From: Actinomycetes bacterium
GTDB taxonomy: Bacteria; Actinomycetota; CALGFH01
Length of the DNA: 31,616 bases
Direction of reading: 5' to 3'
Assembly: GCA_030152105.1 (NCBI GenBank)
Contig: JASLIH010000230.1
Span: forward strand, 1 to 31,616
The notes beneath the pieces are model-generated. The model was not told the DNA's origin, searched no databases, and saw only the letters and a program-made list of their open reading frames with translations. Each line of letters begins with the position of its first letter. The stretch's first letter is position 1. A program made the translations under genes and the position numbers. Of this stretch, positions 19,197 through 27,299 are shown one piece after another.

Positions 19197-20306
19197 TCAG
19201 GCCGCCGGGCCGCGGCGCCAGCGGGGCGAGAGCAGGCCGAAGACGCCGCAGGCGACCACGACCAGGAAGAAGGGCAGCACGCGGCGGGGGCCGGTGAAGG
19301 AGAGGGCGACCACCGAGCCGGCGAGCAGGGCGCTCCAGGCGTACAGGATGAGGACGGCCCGGCGGTGGGAGTGGCCGATCTCCAGCAGGCGGTGGTGGAG
19401 GTGCTGCTTGTCGGCGGTCATGATGCCGGCGCCCGAGCGCATGCGCCGGCCGACGGCCAGCAGGGTGTCAAGGAATGGCAGGGCCAGGACCAGGATCGGG
19501 ATGGCCACCGGGATCAGGAGGGCGAACTGGTCGCCGGCCTGCGGCTGGGTGGTGCGGCCGATGCCGGTGATGGTGGCCCCGGCGAGCAGGGTGCCGAGCA
19601 GCATCGAGCCGGTGTCGCCCATGAAGATGCGGGCCGGGTTGAAGTTGTGGGGCAGGAACCCGGCGCAGATCCCGAACAGCAGGGCGCTGAGCAGCGGGGC
19701 CGGTGAGTCCTGGGCGATCAGGCCGGTGGCCCCGGTGCGGTAGCTGTAGACGAAGTAGGCCATGGCGCCGATGGCGACCAGCCCGGCGGCCAGCCCGTCG
19801 AGGCCGTCGACCAGGTTGATGGCGTTGACGGTGACGATCACCAGCAGCACGGTGATGGGGATGCCGAGCTCGGGGGCGAGGCTGATGACGCCCTCGTCCA
19901 GGGGGCCGACCGACGGCAGCCAGAAGAACAGGACCTGCACCCCGGCCAGGGTCATGGTGGTGGCGGCCAGGATCTGGCCGGCCAGCTTGACCGGGGCCGA
20001 CAGGCCCTTGAGGTCGTCGACGATGCCGATGCCGACCATCAGGGAGGCGCCGATGGCGATGCCGGCCGCCTCCGAGGAGACGAACAGCTCCGGGAACAGC
20101 AGCGACGACAGGCCCAGCCCGCCGATGAAGCCGAAGAACAGGGCCAGGCCGCCGAGGGTCGGGGTGGCGATGGCGTGCATCTTGCGGCCACCTGGCCGGT
20201 CGACGGCCCCGATCCGCAGCGCCACCGCCCGCACCACCGGGGTCAGGCAGTAGGTAAGGCCCGCCGCCATGACGGCGACGAGGAGATACGACCGCAAGTC
20301 GCCCAC
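19197..20306 (-). CDS. wecA: Undecaprenyl-phosphate sugar-1-phosphate transferase (WecA/TagO family)
   Basis: A 369-residue polytopic membrane enzyme of glycosyltransferase family 4. It transfers an N-acetylhexosamine-1-phosphate (GlcNAc in characterised relatives) from UDP-sugar to decaprenyl/undecaprenyl phosphate, the first step of a lipid-linked glycan such as the arabinogalactan linker. Motifs in order: VDDLKGL (96-102) with the Mg2+-binding Asp pair, NAINLVDGLDGLAAG (161-175), FMGDTGS (228-234) and QHLHHRLLEIGHS (301-313). The HxHH motif distinguishes WecA-like enzymes from MraY. About eleven membrane helices are visible. The start is GTG 20306, with no ribosome site and TAGGTT nine bases upstream. 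Its place before atpI matches the rfe-Rv1303 arrangement of mycobacteria. Confidence 0.9.
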   Translation of the reverse strand: MGDLRSYLLVAVMAAGLTYCLTPVVRAVALRIGAVDRPGGRKMHAIATPTLGGLALFFGFIGGLGLSSLLFPELFVSSEAAGIAIGASLMVGIGIVDDLKGLSAPVKLAGQILAATTMTLAGVQVLFFWLPSVGPLDEGVISLAPELGIPITVLLVIVTVNAINLVDGLDGLAAGLVAIGAMAYFVYSYRTGATGLIAQDSPAPLLSALLFGICAGFLPHNFNPARIFMGDTGSMLLGTLLAGATITGIGRTTQPQAGDQFALLIPVAIPILVLALPFLDTLLAVGRRMRSGAGIMTADKQHLHHRLLEIGHSHRRAVLILYAWSALLAGSVVALSFTGPRRVLPFFLVVVACGVFGLLSPRWRRGPAA

Positions 20307-20315
20307 AAACTCAGC

Positions 20316-20321
20316 AACCTA
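20316..20321 (-). promoter_or_regulatory. -10-like element, probable leaderless promoter of wecA
   Basis: TAGGTT on the minus strand directly follows the TGA of the phosphatase gene and ends nine bases before GTG 20306, in a 15-base gap lacking a Shine-Dalgarno. Confidence 0.4.
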
Positions 20322-20909
20322 TCACGTCGAACCCCTCGAGCCGACCGGCATGGTCTTGACGAGGGCGGCGATCACTGGGGTGACCAGGCCGTCCAGGCGC
20401 TCGGCGCAGGCCGCGTAGGCCTCGGCGGGGTGGCCGAGGGGGTCGTCGACGTCGTCGCCGTCCAGCTCCCGGGCGTGCTCGGCGGCCAGAGCGACCAGCT
20501 CGGCCGGCGAGCCGGCCAGCCAGTCCCACTCGCCGGCCACCCGGGCGAAGGTCGCCAGCAGGAAGGTCCGGTTGGCGGCGGAGCGGTCGTAGCTGAGCAC
20601 GAAGGGGCGGTGCTCGGCGGCCATGCACAGGATCAGGCCGGCCGACCGGACCCGGCGCCTGGTCAGCTCGCGGGCGAAGTGCCGCTCCAGGCTGGCCCCC
20701 CTGGTCGAGGCGGCCAGCATCGAGCGGCTGGCCGCCGGGTTGCCCTCAAGGGCGTGGCTGCCGGCCGACGACACCTCGAGCGGGACCCCCGGGTGGCGGG
20801 CCAGCTCGCGCCGGGCCAGGGCCTCGGCCGTCGGCGACCGGCAGATGTTGCCGGTACAGACGAACAGCACGCCGAAGGGTTCCACCGGGCCGGCCGGGTC
20901 AGATGGCAT
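20322..20909 (-). CDS. Low-molecular-weight protein tyrosine phosphatase
   Basis: A 195-residue phosphatase. The P-loop CTGNICRS (18-25) gives nucleophile C18 and R24, and the general acid is probably D156 in VDDPLG. The third P-loop residue after Gly is Ile (I22), as in tyrosine phosphatases. The Bacillus arginine phosphatase YwlE has Thr there. About ten extra residues precede the usual start. ATG 20909 overlaps the end of the Sua5-type gene by 11 bases, so the two are co-translated. In Bacillus the equivalent gene also follows the sua5 homologue, so this pairing is ancient. Beside wecA it may act in cell-wall polysaccharide regulation, but that is inference. Confidence 0.88.
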   Translation of the reverse strand: MPSDPAGPVEPFGVLFVCTGNICRSPTAEALARRELARHPGVPLEVSSAGSHALEGNPAASRSMLAASTRGASLERHFARELTRRRVRSAGLILCMAAEHRPFVLSYDRSAANRTFLLATFARVAGEWDWLAGSPAELVALAAEHARELDGDDVDDPLGHPAEAYAACAERLDGLVTPVIAALVKTMPVGSRGST

Positions 20910-21579
20910 CGTCGAACGGCTCCTCGAGCACTCGTTCCAGCTCGTCGGCGGGGATTGCGCCCTCGCGCAGCAGCCGGGGCCGCTTGCCGGTGAGGTCGAC
21001 GATGCTGGAGGCCGGCCCGTCGGGGGCCGGGCCGGCGTCGAAGAAGACCCCGACGTGGTCGCCGAGCTGCTCCACCACCGCCGGGATCTCGCTCGGGGTG
21101 GGCTCGCCGGAGCGGTTGGCGCTGGACACGGCCAGGGGGCCGGTGCGCTGGATGAGGGCGAGGGTGAAGGTCTGCTTGGGCATGCGCACGGCCACCGTGC
21201 CCCGCGAGTCGCCCAGGTCCCAGCCGATGCCGGGCGCCTCCCGCAGGACCAGGGTGAGCGGTCCCGGCCACCAGGCCGCGATCAGCGCCTGGGCCTGGTC
21301 GGTGACCTCGTCGACCAGGCCGATGGCCTGGCGCCAGGTGTGCACCAGCACCGGCAGGGGCAGGTCGCGGCCGCGCCGCTTGGCCTGGAACAGGGCGTCG
21401 ACGGCCGAGGGGTTGAACGGGTCGCAGCCGACGCCGTACAGCGTGTCGGTGGGCAGCACGACCAGCCCGCCCCTGGCGATGATCTCGCCCCCGACCTCGA
21501 GCAGCCCCGGCCACTGCTCCTCGTCCTTGGAGATCGAGATGACCCGCGGGTCCTGCGTCACGGCCGGGTCCTGCGTCAC
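20899..21579 (-). CDS. L-threonylcarbamoyladenylate synthase (Sua5/YrdC/YwlC)
   Basis: A 226-residue enzyme that makes threonylcarbamoyl-AMP from threonine, bicarbonate and ATP for t6A37 modification of ANN-decoding tRNAs. The YrdC fold signatures are [17 protein letters not shown] (37-53), [14 protein letters not shown] (66-79, the KR-x-x-x-x-P element) and [13 protein letters not shown]. It ends without the extra Sua5 C-terminal domain. GTG 21579 overlaps the prmC stop (GTGA). An 18-base unit containing the start codon is tandemly duplicated, so a second in-frame GTG lies at 21561. Order prfA-prmC-sua5 is the common bacterial one. Confidence 0.92.
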   Translation of the reverse strand: MTQDPAVTQDPRVISISKDEEQWPGLLEVGGEIIARGGLVVLPTDTLYGVGCDPFNPSAVDALFQAKRRGRDLPLPVLVHTWRQAIGLVDEVTDQAQALIAAWWPGPLTLVLREAPGIGWDLGDSRGTVAVRMPKQTFTLALIQRTGPLAVSSANRSGEPTPSEIPAVVEQLGDHVGVFFDAGPAPDGPASSIVDLTGKRPRLLREGAIPADELERVLEEPFDDAI

Positions 21580-21581
21580 GG
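21547..21581 (-). repeat. Tandem 18-base duplication across the Sua5 gene start
   Basis: The 17-base string CGGGTCCTGCGTCACGG (plus strand) occurs at 21547-21563 and 21565-21581. Read on the minus strand it duplicates GTG-ACG-CAG-GAC-CCG, giving [12 protein letters not shown] and two potential starts. Confidence 0.85.
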
Positions 21582-22433
21582 GCGGGTCCCTTCGACGATC
21601 CGGTCGCGGCCGACCAGGTCCTGGTGGACGGCCACCTCGGCCAGCCCGGCGGCGGTGAGCAGGGCGGCGGCCTCCTCGGCCTGGTCCTCGCCGATCTCGC
21701 AGTAGAGCCAGCCCCCGGGGGCCAGCCAGTGCCCGGCCCGCTCGGCCAGGCGCCGGAACAGGTCCAGGCCGTCGGGGCCGCCGTCCAGGGACAGGCGCGG
21801 CTCGTGGTCGCGGACGTCGGTCGGCAGGGTGGCGATGGCCTCGCTGGGCACGTACGGGACGTTGGCGCAGACCACGTCGACCCGCCCGGCCAGCTCGGGC
21901 GGCAAGGGGGCGTCCAGGTCGCCGGCGAGCAGCTCCACCCCGTAGCGGTCGGCGTTGACCCTGGCCCAGGCCAGCGCCCCCGGGTCGAGCTCGGTGGCCA
22001 GGACCCGGGTCCCAGGGGCCTCGCTGGCCAGGTAGCAGGCGATCGCCCCCGACCCGGTGCACAGGTCGACCGCGGTCCGGGGGCTCGGGAGCGTGCGCAG
22101 GCGGGTGGCGGCCCGGTCGGCCAGGCCCTCGGTCTCGGGCCGGGGGACGAACACGCCCGGCCCGACGGCCAGCCGCAGCCGCCCGAACGGCGCCCACCCG
22201 ATCACGTACTGCAGCGGCTCCCCCGCCACCCGCCGGGTCACCATCGCCCGCAGGGCCTCCTGACGCACCGGGGCACCCCCTCGGGGCTCCCCGGACCCCT
22301 CCGGATCCGTGGCCTCCTCGAGCAGCCAGTCGGCCTCGGCCGCGGCCGAGACGCAGCCGGCCGCGGCCAGCTCGCGGGTCGCCCAGGCGCGCAGCTCGCG
22401 CCGGCCGGTGGTCCCGGTGGGAACCGGGGTCAC
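21576..22433 (-). CDS. prmC: Release factor glutamine methyltransferase (PrmC/HemK)
   Basis: A 285-residue SAM-dependent enzyme that methylates the glutamine of the GGQ motif in release factors. The N-terminal helical domain contains [18 protein letters not shown], then [12 protein letters not shown] and the SAM-binding DLCTGSGA. The active-site tetrapeptide is N191-V-P-Y in CANVPYVPS instead of NPPY. EIGEDQ near the end agrees with genuine PrmC. GTG 22433 overlaps the prfA TGA by three bases in a GTGA, and the product's substrate, RF1, is the upstream gene. The variation at NPPY and the [12 protein letters not shown] segment resemble an actinobacterial PrmC-related subgroup, so the substrate is probable, not certain. 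Confidence 0.88.
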   Translation of the reverse strand: MTPVPTGTTGRRELRAWATRELAAAGCVSAAAEADWLLEEATDPEGSGEPRGGAPVRQEALRAMVTRRVAGEPLQYVIGWAPFGRLRLAVGPGVFVPRPETEGLADRAATRLRTLPSPRTAVDLCTGSGAIACYLASEAPGTRVLATELDPGALAWARVNADRYGVELLAGDLDAPLPPELAGRVDVVCANVPYVPSEAIATLPTDVRDHEPRLSLDGGPDGLDLFRRLAERAGHWLAPGGWLYCEIGEDQAEEAAALLTAAGLAEVAVHQDLVGRDRIVEGTRP

Positions 22434-23509
22434 GCCGGGGCCTCGGCGGCGGCCAGGGCGGACTCGCTGTCCCTGGCGGCCAGCTCGTCGATGATCTTGT
22501 CGAGGCCGCCGCCGCCGAGCACCCCGGGCAGGTCGCCGACGGACAGGCCGACGCGGTGGTCGGTGACCCGGTCCTGGGGGAAGTTGTAGGTCCGGACCCG
22601 CTCCGAGCGGTCGCGGGAGCGGACCTGGGAGCGGCGCTCGGCGCTCTGCTGGGCCTGCTGCTCGGAGATGGCCCGCTCCAGCAGCCGGGCCCGCAGGACC
22701 CGCATGGCCTTCTCGCGGTTCTGGATCTGCGACTTCTCGTCCTGCATGGCGACCACGATGCCCGACGGCAGGTGGGTGATGCGCACGGCCGAGTCGGTGG
22801 TGTTGACCGACTGGCCGCCGGGGCCGGTGGAGCGGTACACGTCGATCTTGAGGTCGTTGGGGTCCACCGTGACCTCGACCGGGTCGGCCTCTGGGAGCAC
22901 GTTGACCCCGGCGGCCGAGGTGTGGATGCGGCCCTGGGACTCGGTCACCGGGACCCGCTGGACCCGGTGCACCCCGGCCTCGTACTTGAGCCGCGACCAG
23001 GCGCCCTTGCCCTTGACCGCGAACACGACCTCCTTGACCCCCTCCAGGTCGGACTCGCTGGCCGACAGCACCTCGACCTTGTAGCCGTGCTGCTCGGCCC
23101 AGCGGACGTACATCCGGTACAGGTCGCCGGCGAACAGGGCCGCCTCGTCGCCGCCGGTGCCGGCCCGGACCTCGACGATCACGTCCTTGTCGTCGTTGGG
23201 GTCCTTGGGGACCAGCGCCTTGCGGAGCTGGTCGTCGAGGGCGGCCTGGCGGGCCTGGGCGTCGGCGAGCTCCTCCTCCAGCATGGCCCGGCCGTCGGCC
23301 GAGCGCTCCTCGCGCAGGAGCTCGCGGGCGGCGGCCAGGTCGTCGCCGGCCGACCGCCATGCCCGGTACGTCCGGACAACCTCGCCCAGCTCGGCGTGGC
23401 GCCGCGACAGCTCCACCAGGCGGGTGTGGTCGGCGATGACCTCGGGGTCGGCAAGCTGGCGCTCGACGTCCTCGTAGGTGCGCTCGATCTCCTCGAGCCG
23501 TTCGAACAT
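22430..23509 (-). CDS. prfA: Peptide chain release factor 1
   Basis: A 359-residue release factor for UAA/UAG. The anticodon-like tripeptide is PVT (187-189) in [10 protein letters not shown], matching the RF1 PxT motif and not the RF2 SPF. The catalytic GGQ is at 231-233 in [17 protein letters not shown]. The N-terminal coiled domain (1-100) is Glu/Arg-rich as usual. Start ATG 23509 lies two bases after the stop of the DUF1385 gene, and the end overlaps prmC. Length and motifs are complete. Confidence 0.96.
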   Translation of the reverse strand: MFERLEEIERTYEDVERQLADPEVIADHTRLVELSRRHAELGEVVRTYRAWRSAGDDLAAARELLREERSADGRAMLEEELADAQARQAALDDQLRKALVPKDPNDDKDVIVEVRAGTGGDEAALFAGDLYRMYVRWAEQHGYKVEVLSASESDLEGVKEVVFAVKGKGAWSRLKYEAGVHRVQRVPVTESQGRIHTSAAGVNVLPEADPVEVTVDPNDLKIDVYRSTGPGGQSVNTTDSAVRITHLPSGIVVAMQDEKSQIQNREKAMRVLRARLLERAISEQQAQQSAERRSQVRSRDRSERVRTYNFPQDRVTDHRVGLSVGDLPGVLGGGGLDKIIDELAARDSESALAAAEAPA

Positions 23510-23511
23510 GG

Positions 23512-24543
23512 TCAGCCGCCCCTCGGCAGGTCCTCCGGGGCCGCCAGACGGTCCTCGACCTGGTTGTCGACGTGGTGCTCGGCCCGGTCCTCCCCGGCGA
23601 CGCCGGTCCCGGCGACCAGCGGGGAGGGCAGGGGCGCGACCCGGGCTCGCTCGGCCGGGGGCAGCACCTGCTCCAGCGAGCGGATGGCGACCTCGAGCAT
23701 GTCCGGGGTTGGCGGCTTGGTGGTCAGCATCTGCAGCCACAGGCCCGGCTGCATCAGCGCCTTGACCAGCTTGGAGCGCTCGCGGCCGGCCCCGAGGCGG
23801 ATGCCCTCGTAGGCGATCCCGACGATCACCGGCACGGCCAGGAGCTGCAGTGGCACCCGCACGTACAGGGGCGGGCGGCCGATGGCCGAGAACAGCACCG
23901 TGAACAGGATCAGGGTGACCACGAACAGGATCAGCAGGAAGTTGGTCCCACAGCGGACATGCAGGGTCGGGAACCGCTTGACGTTGTCCGGGGCCAGCGG
24001 GAGCTTGGCCTCGTAGCAGTGGATCGTCATGTGCTCGGCCCCGTGGTACTGGAACACCCGCCGGATGTCCCGCAGCATCGAGATGGCCAGGATGTAGAGC
24101 AGGAAGAAGGCCAGCCGGGCCAGGCCCTCGACCAGGTTGAAGATCAGGTTGTTTGGCAGGTGCGACGACAGCCAGTTGGTCCCGGCGGCCGGCGCGAGGA
24201 TGAACAGGGCGGTGAAGAACGCCGCCCCGAGCCCGAGCGACCAGCCCATCTGCCTGTCGGTGAGCTGCTCTTCCTCTTCCAGGGCCTGGTTGCCGGAGAT
24301 GGCCAGGGCCTTGACGCCGATGGCCAGGGAGTCGCCGAGCACGCCGATCCCGCGGAAGAACGGCAGCTTGAACAGCCGCACCCGGCTGGCCAGCGGGGCC
24401 AGGGAATGCTTCTCCAGGTAGATCTCGCCCTTGGGGCGGCGCACAGCAAGCGACCAGGCCTCCTGGCCGCGCATCATCACGCCTTCCAGGACGGCCTGGC
24501 CGCCGTAGTAGAACGGCTTGGGCTTGGCTGGCTCGTCGCTCAC
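23512..24543 (-). CDS. DUF1385 (YqhQ-like) membrane protein
   Basis: A 343-residue membrane protein of unknown function. Conserved landmarks are GGQAVLEGVMMRGQ near residue 14, HGAEHMTIHCYE in the middle and RCGTNFLLIL after it, which together define DUF1385. About five membrane helices lie in the central part, and a hydrophilic Glu/Arg/Pro tail of about 70 residues ends the chain. The likely start is GTG 24543, ten bases after rpmE. The frame extends to 24627 inside rpmE but the extra residues are not family-like. In many Firmicutes the same gene also sits between rpmE and prfA/prmC, so the placement is conserved and may reflect a link with the ribosome or Mg2+. Confidence 0.85.
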   Translation of the reverse strand: MSDEPAKPKPFYYGGQAVLEGVMMRGQEAWSLAVRRPKGEIYLEKHSLAPLASRVRLFKLPFFRGIGVLGDSLAIGVKALAISGNQALEEEEQLTDRQMGWSLGLGAAFFTALFILAPAAGTNWLSSHLPNNLIFNLVEGLARLAFFLLYILAISMLRDIRRVFQYHGAEHMTIHCYEAKLPLAPDNVKRFPTLHVRCGTNFLLILFVVTLILFTVLFSAIGRPPLYVRVPLQLLAVPVIVGIAYEGIRLGAGRERSKLVKALMQPGLWLQMLTTKPPTPDMLEVAIRSLEQVLPPAERARVAPLPSPLVAGTGVAGEDRAEHHVDNQVEDRLAAPEDLPRGG

Positions 24544-24553
24544 GTCGGCCGGC

Positions 24554-24775
24554 TCAGGCGGTCGACTCTGGAGCCTTGCGCTTGCCGTAGCGGCGCTCGA
24601 AGCGCTCGACCCGGCCGCCGGTGTCAACCAGCTTCTGCTTGCCGGTGTAGAAGGGGTGGCACTTGGAGCAGATGTCCACCCGCAGCTCCGAGACGGTGGA
24701 GCGGGTGGTGAACTCCTCGCCGCACGAACAGCGCACGGCAGTGTCCTTGTACTCGGGGTGGATGCCCTGCTTCAT
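24554..24775 (-). CDS. rpmE: 50S ribosomal protein L31, zinc-binding form
   Basis: A 73-residue L31. It begins [11 protein letters not shown] and carries four cysteines, C16 and C18 (RCSCGEEF) and C36 and C39 ([10 protein letters not shown]), the zinc-ribbon set of the C+ type. [19 protein letters not shown] is the standard C-terminal part. L31 bridges the two ribosomal subunits, and the C+ form can act as a zinc store. The frame continues upstream to 24880 but ATG 24775 is the family start. It lies 170 bases downstream of rho, with its own promoter-like element. Confidence 0.96.
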   Translation of the reverse strand: MKQGIHPEYKDTAVRCSCGEEFTTRSTVSELRVDICSKCHPFYTGKQKLVDTGGRVERFERRYGKRKAPESTA

Positions 24776-24813
24776 AGGTGTCGCAGTCCTCACGTTTCCT
24801 GTCGGGGTTCTGG

Positions 24814-24819
24814 ATCCTA
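24814..24819 (-). promoter_or_regulatory. Candidate -10 of the rpmE promoter
   Basis: TAGGAT on the minus strand (inside TATAGGAT) would start transcription near 24807, about 32 bases before ATG 24775. GAGGA lies 11 bases before the start codon. The perfect 8-bp inverted repeat at 24823-24846 occupies the expected -35 region. Confidence 0.35.
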
Positions 24820-24822
24820 TAC

Positions 24823-24846
24823 CGGGAACGACCTGGGCCGTTCCCG
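24823..24846. repeat. Perfect 8-bp inverted repeat between rho and rpmE
   Basis: CGGGAACG (24823-24830) and CGTTCCCG (24839-24846) are exact reverse complements around an 8-base loop. It lies 99 bases past the rho stop and just upstream of the rpmE -10. It may be an I-shaped terminator of rho without a U-tract, or an operator over the rpmE promoter. Confidence 0.6.
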
Positions 24847-24944
24847 CATTCCAGACCCCTTGGCTAATGATCGAATCCACGCGTCGCCTGACGCCCGCTC
24901 CGATCCCGTCGGTGTGATGCTGTCATTGCGACGCGCGCATCCGA

Positions 24945-26915
24945 TCAGTTGATGTTGGCCCGCTGGATGTGGCGGAGGAACTCGGCGTTGGTCTTGCTCT
25001 GGCGCATCCGGTCCACCACCAGCTCCAGAGCCTGGGCGGGATCGAGGGCGCCGAGGACCCGGCGCAGCTTCCAGGCCACGACCAGCTCCTCCTCGGTGAG
25101 GAGCAGCTCCTCCTTGCGGGTCGAGGAGGCGTCGACGTCGAGGGCGGGGAAGATGCGGCGCTCGGACAGCTTGCGGTCCAGGCGGACCTCCATGTTCCCG
25201 GTGCCCTTGAACTCCTCGAAGATGACCTCGTCCATGCGCGACCCGGTGTCGACCAGGGCGGTGGCCAGGATGGTCAGCGAGCCGCCCTCCTCGAGGTTGC
25301 GGGCGGCCCCGAAGAACCGCTTGGGCGGGTACAGGGCCGAGGAGTCGACACCGCCGGACAGGATCTTGCCGCTGGCCGGGGTGGCCAGGTTGTAGGCCCG
25401 CGACAGCCGGGTGATGCCGTCGAGCAGCACGACCACGTCCTGGCCGTACTCGACCAGCCGCTTGGCCCGCTCGATGGTCAGCTCGGCGACCTGGCAGTGC
25501 TCCTCGCTGGGCCGGTCGAAGGTCGAGTAGATCACGTGCGCCTTGGTCGAGCGCTGCATGTCGGTGACCTCTTCGGGCCGCTCGTCGGTGAGCAGGATGA
25601 TGAGGTGCACCTCGGGGTTGTTCTCGCTGATGGCGTTGGCGATCTGCTTCATCAGCGTGGTCTTGCCGGCCTTGGGCGGCGAGACGATCAGCCCGCGCTG
25701 TCCCTTCCCGATGGGGCACATCAGGTCCATGATCCGGGTCGAGATCTCGGTCGGGTTGTGCTCGAGGCGCAGCCGCTCCAGCGGGTACAGCGGGGTCAGG
25801 TCCTTGAAGTCGCGACGGGCGCGCGCCTCGTCGGGCTCGAGGCCGTTGACCTTGTCGACCCGGGAGAGGGCGGCGTACTTCTCGGAGTCGCGGGGCAGCT
25901 TGACCGTGCCCTCGATCTCGTCGCCGCGGCGCAGGCCCATCCGGCGGATCATCGACAGGGGCACGTAGACGTCCTCGGAGCCCGGCAGGTAGCCGTTGAC
26001 CCGCAGGAAGCCGTAGCCGTCCTGGGAGCGGATGTCGAGGGTGCCGGTGCGGCTGACCTCGGGCCGGTCGTCGGCCTGCTGGCGGTCGCGGTAGTCGGGC
26101 CGCTCCAGCAGGGCCACGTTGCCCTGGTCGTTGAAGCCGCCGCCGCCGCGGTTGTTGCGGTTCCGGTTCCGGTTGCGGTTGCGGCGCCGGCCGCTGCCCT
26201 GGCCCTGCTGGTTGTCCCAGCGGTTGCCGCCGCCCTGGCCGCCCTGGCCGCCCCAGTCGCGGTCACGGTCGCGGCGCTGGCCGCGGTCGTCGCCGCGCGG
26301 CTGCTGCTGGTCGCCGCCGCCCTGGCCCTGCTGCTCGCCCTGGGCGGGCGGGCCGCTCTGGCCCTGCTGCTCGGCCTCGGCGGCCGGCGTGGCCTGGGCC
26401 GGCTGCTCGGCCGCGGGCGCCGACGGCGCCTCGGCGGCCTGGGCGACCTCGCCGTTGCTGCTCGGCTCGGTCAGCGTGGCCGGCGGGGTGCCGGCGCCGG
26501 CCGGCTGGCCGCCGTTCCCCGACACCTCCACGACCGCGGGGGCCTCGCCGGCCGGGGCCGGGTCGGCGTCGGCCGAGGCGCTTCGACGGCGGCGGGTCCG
26601 GCGCTCGGGGCCGTTGGACGAGGCCTCCTCGGCGTCGGCCCCGGGCAGCTCCGGCTGGTCGGGCACCGCGGGCGCCGCCCCGGCCTCGGGGGCCTGGGCG
26701 TCGGCCGACGGCGCCTCGCCGCTCGTTCCGCCTCTCCGGCCCCTGGCCGGAGTCGACGAGGGCACGAACTCGACACCCTGGGCCTTGGCGATGATCGCGC
26801 CGATGAGGTCCGCCTTGCGGAGTCGCTGGATGCCCTGGACACCCATGGACGAGGCGATCGCCTGCAGCTCGGGCAGGACCTTTCCCTCGAGGATGCCCCG
26901 TTCGGTTGTTGCCAT
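24945..26915 (-). CDS. rho: Transcription termination factor Rho with large basic insert
   Basis: A 656-residue hexameric RNA-dependent ATPase. Residues 1-52 are the Rho-N helical domain ([25 protein letters not shown] is typical). Residues about 53-290 are a low-complexity insert: first Ala/Glu/Pro-rich, then Gln/Gly-rich, then Arg/Asn/Gly-rich, ending in an (RN)n tract at 245-254. The RNA-binding cold-shock-like domain has [16 protein letters not shown] (297-312). The ATPase core begins [11 protein letters not shown], with the P-loop SPPKAGKTT (412-420) and further [10 protein letters not shown] and [17 protein letters not shown]. Actinobacterial Rho commonly has such an insert, which adds RNA affinity. 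ATG 26915 has AAGG six bases upstream. An in-frame GTG at 27026 would add 37 unlikely residues. Confidence 0.95.
   Translation of the reverse strand: MATTERGILEGKVLPELQAIASSMGVQGIQRLRKADLIGAIIAKAQGVEFVPSSTPARGRRGGTSGEAPSADAQAPEAGAAPAVPDQPELPGADAEEASSNGPERRTRRRRSASADADPAPAGEAPAVVEVSGNGGQPAGAGTPPATLTEPSSNGEVAQAAEAPSAPAAEQPAQATPAAEAEQQGQSGPPAQGEQQGQGGGDQQQPRGDDRGQRRDRDRDWGGQGGQGGGNRWDNQQGQGSGRRRNRNRNRNRNNRGGGGFNDQGNVALLERPDYRDRQQADDRPEVSRTGTLDIRSQDGYGFLRVNGYLPGSEDVYVPLSMIRRMGLRRGDEIEGTVKLPRDSEKYAALSRVDKVNGLEPDEARARRDFKDLTPLYPLERLRLEHNPTEISTRIMDLMCPIGKGQRGLIVSPPKAGKTTLMKQIANAISENNPEVHLIILLTDERPEEVTDMQRSTKAHVIYSTFDRPSEEHCQVAELTIERAKRLVEYGQDVVVLLDGITRLSRAYNLATPASGKILSGGVDSSALYPPKRFFGAARNLEEGGSLTILATALVDTGSRMDEVIFEEFKGTGNMEVRLDRKLSERRIFPALDVDASSTRKEELLLTEEELVVAWKLRRVLGALDPAQALELVVDRMRQSKTNAEFLRHIQRANIN
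26154..26190 (-). repeat. Short hexanucleotide repeat within rho
   Basis: Consecutive GGTTCC/GGTTGC units on the plus strand encode alternating Arg-Asn on the minus strand (residues about 245-255). This is a slippage-prone tract whose copy number could differ between strains. Confidence 0.5.
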
Positions 26916-27299
26916 GTTCACCTTCCCTGTGAGGCGGCGGCGTGCCGGCTGGAGGAGCCGGGGACCGTACGTCGCCACCCGGTTGCCGGGTTCTTGAGAT
27001 TTATGGGCGCCTGCTCGATGCGGCACCGTGGGGAGAAACTCGCGCTCGCTCCTAATCCTGTTCCTGTCGACGGGGCCGGGCGGCGCGGCACGAACCGCAC
27101 ACCGCCAGAGGCTGGCGTCCGATCACGTGACCCGGTCGACTACTCGAACGGAACTGGTGGTTGCCACCGCTGGCCAGCCTCGCCGGGATCGCCGAAATCG
27201 CCGAAGAACGAGCCGATAAGGCGGGGGCGTCGACTGAATTGGCCAGCGACTGAGACGTTTCGCATTGTACGAGCCTTGGCGGGACGAGCGCAACAGGCG
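26916..27299 (-). promoter_or_regulatory. Rho upstream region: promoter and long structured leader
   Basis: This 384-base gene-free stretch separates the debranching gene from rho. A good promoter on the minus strand is TTGCGC (27293-27288), 18 bases, TACAAT (27269-27264). It predicts a leader of about 340 bases. Within it are GGTGG-TTG-CCACC (27156-27168), the palindrome TCACGTGA (27123-27130), CGCCAG-AGG-CTGGCG (27103-27117) and ACCCGG-TTG-CCGGGT (26977-26991). A 60-codon open frame (GTG 27100 to TGA 26918) ends two bases before the rho ATG and might be a leader ORF. Rho genes elsewhere are autoregulated in their leaders. Here that is inference. Confidence 0.5.

Noticed and set aside
24880..24944. 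Rho terminator from CGCGTCGC (24880-24887) and GCGACGCG (24928-24935)
   Set aside because: The 8-base arms are 40 bases apart and no T-run follows. The nearer hairpin at 24823-24846 is a better candidate.
26916..27026. N-terminal extension of Rho from GTG 27026
   Set aside because: The added 37 residues are unlike Rho-N domains. ATG 26915 has a proper ribosome site and the family N-terminus.
27091..27240. A tRNA or structured riboswitch in the rho leader
   Set aside because: Several hairpins are present, but no cloverleaf, no conserved T-loop and no riboswitch core could be recognised.
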